Assembly (NCBI GenBank): GCA_027886175.1
Contig: JAJNNQ010000130.1
Coordinates: forward strand, 12,727,501 to 12,791,500
DNA from: Phylloscopus collybita
Taxonomy: Eukaryota; Chordata; Aves; Passeriformes; Phylloscopidae
Reading direction: 5' to 3'
Length of the DNA: 64,000 bases
The notes beneath the pieces are model-generated. The model saw only the letters and a program-made list of their open reading frames with translations, was not told where the DNA came from and did not search any database. Each line of letters opens with the position of its first letter. Within the stretch, counting starts at the first letter, position 1. The position numbers were made by a program, and so were the translations under genes. Of this stretch, positions 59,923 to 64,000 are shown in pieces.

Positions 59923-61599
59923 GTTGCAAAGGCAAAAAGAAAATATTATGTTTTGAATTTTTATTATATTACTTTACAGTGATTCAGGAAAAGACTCATA
60001 TTCTGGCAATTTTATTAAAGTGTAGCTTTAATTTCTGCAATGGATTGTACAACACAAAGCACAAGAACATTTTTAAATAACAATGAAATTCTGTGTGCAT
60101 TGTGTGTCATGGCACAAGACAGAAATATGACATGACATACTACATTAACCTGCCAAGATACCATAACTATTACTGTGTGTTTTCAAAATCTGATTTAAAA
60201 ACCATGAAGAGTTAACAATTCAAATCCTAACCAGATAAAAAATTGCTTTTATATCAGTGATATCTCTGGGGATATGCTTATAATTGAAATGCTTGGGTTT
60301 TGAACAGTTTGACATTATTACTCAATGAAATGAGCATGAGAAATTGTTCATCAAAAGCGGAGAGGAAAGAAAAAAGGGATTAGCATTTTAAACCTGTCCC
60401 ACAAGAGCTCGACTTAGAATGGAGGTAATTTCATAGCCAGCTAGAATTTAACTCCTTGTAGTTTCCAAATGGCAGCTCTCATAGTGCTCACAGAAGAAGA
60501 ATATTATTTTTTTATATGATGTTGTAACTATTTTAAATTCATTAATATTATTAGTATTAAATATCATTTATTCTCTGATTACCTTAACTTTAAATGGAAA
60601 AGCTGTTAATCTGATAAAGCTAAAATTTTTCCTTCTGGTATTTTATTTATGCAAGGAAGTGGTTCTGACAAGGTTTTACAACGACATTACCATGCTAGTG
60701 GAGCTTCTTCTGCTCTTGCTGTCCTTCCAGATTCTTTTCTCCCCTCCTAGCTTCCTTCTTTATCTATATTTCCTTTCTTATTGCCTGATTTTCTCTCCCT
60801 TATCTCTTCTCCATATTTTTATAATTACAAGTAAATTCCTATAAAACTTAAGAAGCCTTCAGATAGATCATTACTAATATAATTACAGTATGGAGAACAC
60901 AGTGATGTTTGAATGCAAATTAGAGTGAGTTTTTACAGTTCATTAGAAAGACTCGGGGATTGAATTTAGTTTAATCAAAGCTTGAGTGCTCCCAATATAC
61001 ACAGCACATACCCAGTGGAAAAAAAAATTTAAAAAAGGCCTTAATACAGACTCAGAGATTAATGTCGTGCTTTGCATCCATCTACAGGAGTCCATCCAGG
61101 GTGTACCACAGATCTTCATACCTAACAGCCTAATCGAGCTGAATTAAAAACAATTTCATGCCATTCAGTGATTTCCAAATTAATGTATATTACTCCATTT
61201 TTCTTCCTCCTTTCTGCAATTGTTTCTTCCACAGACAAGCAGGTACTGAGGCAGACGCTTGTCCCCCATCCTGCTGGTGTTTGCCAGGCTCCTGCCCGAT
61301 GGCAACAAGGAAAAAGGAAAATCCTGAAGCATTTTCAATTTTATCTGACCTAAAGTCACTTTCAGATGGTTTTGGCACTTTAGCTGGCAGGAGAAAGGGT
61401 GCATCCCACTGCTGATTCCCTGCAAGCATTGTCACTGTTTCCAGACTTTAATGCATCCTGGGAAGGTGCATTCTCACCAGGAGAGCCCCTGGAGATCCAG
61501 CTCCCTGCTCCTGTAAAGCGTGAGCATGCCAAGTGCACACAGTGTTAGAAAACACATCTCTCACTTGCTTATTGGAAAAGCATATATATACATATTTTA
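59923..61599. other. AT-rich noncoding DNA
   Basis: No gene recognised. A T/C-rich stretch lies at 60700-60820. Overlapping 61-85-aa frames at 61158-61435 occur on both strands without domains. Confidence 0.5.
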
Positions 61600-61627
61600 T
61601 ATCTATCTATCTATCTATCTATCTATA
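61600..61627. repeat. (CTAT)n microsatellite
   Basis: About six to seven TATC units, clean. Confidence 0.95.
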
Positions 61628-63254
61628 TGCTCAATATAATCAAACAAAATACAGAGTTCGATTCCTCTCAGAAAACACCTCTGAGGAAATTCCCCACCAT
61701 CTCCCCCTGGCTGCTGGCTTCCCACCCGGATTTGGCTTGCAATATCTAAACAGGTTCAAGGCATTAATCCAACTGATAAGACTTTGTTTAGAGTTAGAAG
61801 TTAATGCAACTTTCATGCCGTGTTAAACTGCTTGCTCTTCAGATGTTGCACAGTACTTTTCTCAAATTATCTTCAGATGTTGGAGAAAGACAAGTAGAGC
61901 CAGAGAAGAGGCCACAGAACCTGCAGCAGCTCGGCATGCAGGGGCTCACTGGCACTCACATCCACTGGCTGCTTTGGGTGGAGATGGGAGGGAATGGGCT
62001 GCTGCTGCTGCAAAGATCTCTTTAAGGAGATTACACTAGAGTGGTCCATGTATGTGTATGCACAGACCAGCTGTGTGAAAATATAATGAAGAATTCACAG
62101 TTTAGTGTGGAAAGGTACAATCTGCAGGAGAGAAGGTTGATGTCAAAACAGGCATTAGGTCCTGGAAGAGTAAGGAGGACACTGCCCCAAGTGCATTTGT
62201 GAGCCACAAGTTGCCTGTGGCTGGGGGTTCCTGTGGCTTCCTGGGCTGCCAGCTGCATTACCTTGGCTTTAATCAGTTTATCCTCTGCACAAAGTGGACT
62301 GGGATTTTCTACTGCTTGGAAAGGCCTGGGATGGCTTTGTGTTAAGCTTTTGCTTCCTTAAAAATAGGATTTGATAATGGAAAATTTGACACACTCTTTA
62401 ATTATAGGGGAGCAAAGAAAGCACTAGGAGAAATGTAAGTGCAGCCTAATAGTTACTTCTTCATCTCATTGTTGGAGTCAGCTGACATAATGGCAGACGT
62501 GGGCAATGCCTTAAGCACTGTGTCCTAAATTTGTCCTAAATGGGTCTTAAGCAGCAAGATGTGAAATCAGGCTTCTGAAATAAACTCATTTGCCTCTCTT
62601 GTGGGACTTTACATGTGAAGTCTTGCAAAATGAATCAAGGGAAAAAATAGGGTAAGTGTGAGTGCAGGAAAAGGAAACCACGACGAGCATGCTGAAAGTA
62701 TCGGACGGGGCAGGACTTCATTGAATTGTGATTTGTTGACCTTGTAAGCATTCTCCAGGAAAGGATGTCATGTTAATCAAAAGCTGTCCAACTTCACCTT
62801 CTTTTCAGCAGGCAAACTTTAAATGAGACGGTTCAGGATTTTGATTTCTGAGGGGGTATTGGATCACATTCACCCACAGGGCATTTAAATATAAAATCCT
62901 ATTTATATGCAAATTCTTTAGTAGTCATGTAAAGTAGATTTTTATAAACTGACCATTCTATTCTAGCTTTCCTGTTGCTAAAACATCTTCACTAATGGTG
63001 AAATGAAGGAACAAATAACAGATTTCAAGAACTCACAGGGGCATTCCTGAAATGGGAGCCTGTAAAGTTTAAAAATTGTCTTTCATAGAAGCAGCCAGGA
63101 AGAGAAAGTCCTCAGAAAAGGCTCTTTTGATAACTCTGGCCTTAATCAGAGAGACAACTTACACTGGCAAAAGTTCAGAATATGTTACTCAAAAGCCAAA
63201 GGAAATGAGAACATGGATTTACTACAGAATCAAACCTGTGATTTTTGCTGTTTG
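61628..63254. other. Noncoding DNA
   Basis: No gene recognised. 61680-62030 and 62200-62340 are moderately GC-rich. An octamer-like ATGCAAAT lies near 62908. No domain-bearing frames. Confidence 0.5.
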
Positions 63255-63392
63255 GGTGGGGTTTTTTTTTAGTGGTTTATTTTGTTTGTTTTTTGTTTTT
63301 GTTTGTTCGTTTGTTTGTTTTTGTTTTTGTTTGTTTGTTTGACAGTTGTTTTTGGGGGTTGTTTGTTTGTTTGTTTGTTTTTGGTTTTTTCC
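63255..63392 (+). repeat. T/G-rich low-complexity tract
   Basis: GGGTGGGG, T9, then (TTTG)n/(TTTTTG)n arrays with a GGGGG run. Three overlapping F/C/V-rich frames are artefacts. Confidence 0.92.
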
Positions 63393-63589
63393 TCTCAGAA
63401 AATTCAGGTCAAAAACTGTCAGAGACTGGAAAATATGGATGTCTCAAGATATTTTGGGATGCCTGAAATGCCTGTGTGCGTCTGTGGTAGGAGGGGCAGA
63501 TCAAGCCCTGCACAGGAGAGGTAGAGAAATGCCTCACCCCCCAGCCCAGAGCTTGGCAGAGCTCTCCAGTTGGTAGCTATATATGGGTT
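63393..63589. other. Short unique segment between two simple repeats
   Basis: GC-moderate, no recognised gene or transposon. Confidence 0.45.
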
Positions 63590-63626
63590 AAAACAAAACA
63601 AAACAAAACAAAACAAAACAAAACAG
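63590..63626 (-). repeat. (AAAAC)n microsatellite
   Basis: Seven near-perfect AAAAC units. Confidence 0.95.
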
Positions 63627-64000
63627 AAAACACAACACTTTTCTGTCTTTATCTCTCTTTCTTCTTCTCCCAATTATCTTTTCATGGCATGTTTTGGATA
63701 CCTTAACATCTTTTAGGATTAAAGGTTTCTAGTTATAAGGGTTGAGCTATAAGTTAATGCTGCAAGTGTTTTATATTGAATTTGGCGTTTTATTTAAACC
63801 TTTTCCAAATTTCCTTGATTTTCTTTATTTTGCCAGTAAATTTTGTGTAATTTTGACATCTTGAGAACATTCTGTTTGGATTATCTCCTTTGTTCCAACC
63901 CAGAGTAAAGGAACCTCAGTTTGCTCCCTAATATTTAAATGTTCTGGGGTGTTAAAAATACCTTATGTGCAAATTTTTGCCTTGTCCAGCTTTTCAACAC
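63627..64000. other. AT-rich noncoding DNA to the window end
   Basis: Nothing recognised. Confidence 0.5.

Noticed and set aside
61158..61435. Exon candidate around TTCTTCCACAG near 61226
   Set aside because: An acceptor-like sequence exists, but a GT follows within about 10 bp and frames are open on both strands with no domain; no coherent exon can be drawn.
62905..62915. Octamer ATGCAAAT as a POU-factor site
   Set aside because: A single 8-bp match in AT-rich DNA with no accompanying motif or CpG signal is expected by chance.

Overview
This is vertebrate, very probably songbird (passerine), nuclear DNA. Three things point there: four CR1 LINE 3'-end fragments, a tRNA-Ile-derived SINE with a CR1-like tail (the TguSINE1 type I know from passerines), and two solo LTRs whose sequences I recognise as families common in songbird genomes. 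The background is AT-rich, with long A/T tracts and many (TTTG)n/(CAAA)n low-complexity tracts on both strands. Nothing in it resembles bacterial or phage organisation.

I find no protein-coding gene that I can support. Every open frame longer than about 120 codons lies in an LTR, in low-complexity DNA, or in sequence with no recognisable domain and no credible splice structure. The window reads as a gene desert or the inside of a very large intron.

Layout. 0-5 kb: A/C and T/G tracts, a GC-rich island that could be a small noncoding exon, a CR1 fragment interrupted by a 41-T run, a probable minus-strand polyadenylated retrocopy, and a weak LTR-like block. 5-15 kb: mostly unique AT-rich DNA with microsatellites and a palindromic cluster of TAATTA homeodomain sites near 14.5 kb. 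15.5-20 kb: two nearly identical arms of about 157 bp in inverted orientation, 4.2 kb apart. This is the most unusual structure here and fits a micro-inversion footprint. 20-32 kb: unique DNA, T/G and A/C tracts, and the SINE at 25.2 kb. 32.5-33.6 kb: an ERVL-type solo LTR. 35.4 kb: a CR1 tail. 38.6-39.3 kb: a solo LTR with a perfect 5-bp target-site duplication. 42.0-42.2 kb: an 81-bp tandem duplication. 46-48.8 kb: three CR1 pieces. 55.8-56.1 kb: a CpG-containing segment with a perfect PBX-MEIS decamer, the best enhancer candidate by eye. 56-64 kb: unique DNA with microsatellites.

The recognisable elements record insertion history (CR1, ERV, SINE, perhaps mRNA retrocopies) and not a pathway. 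Any function is most likely cis-regulatory. Family names rest on remembered consensus sequences; no database search was run.
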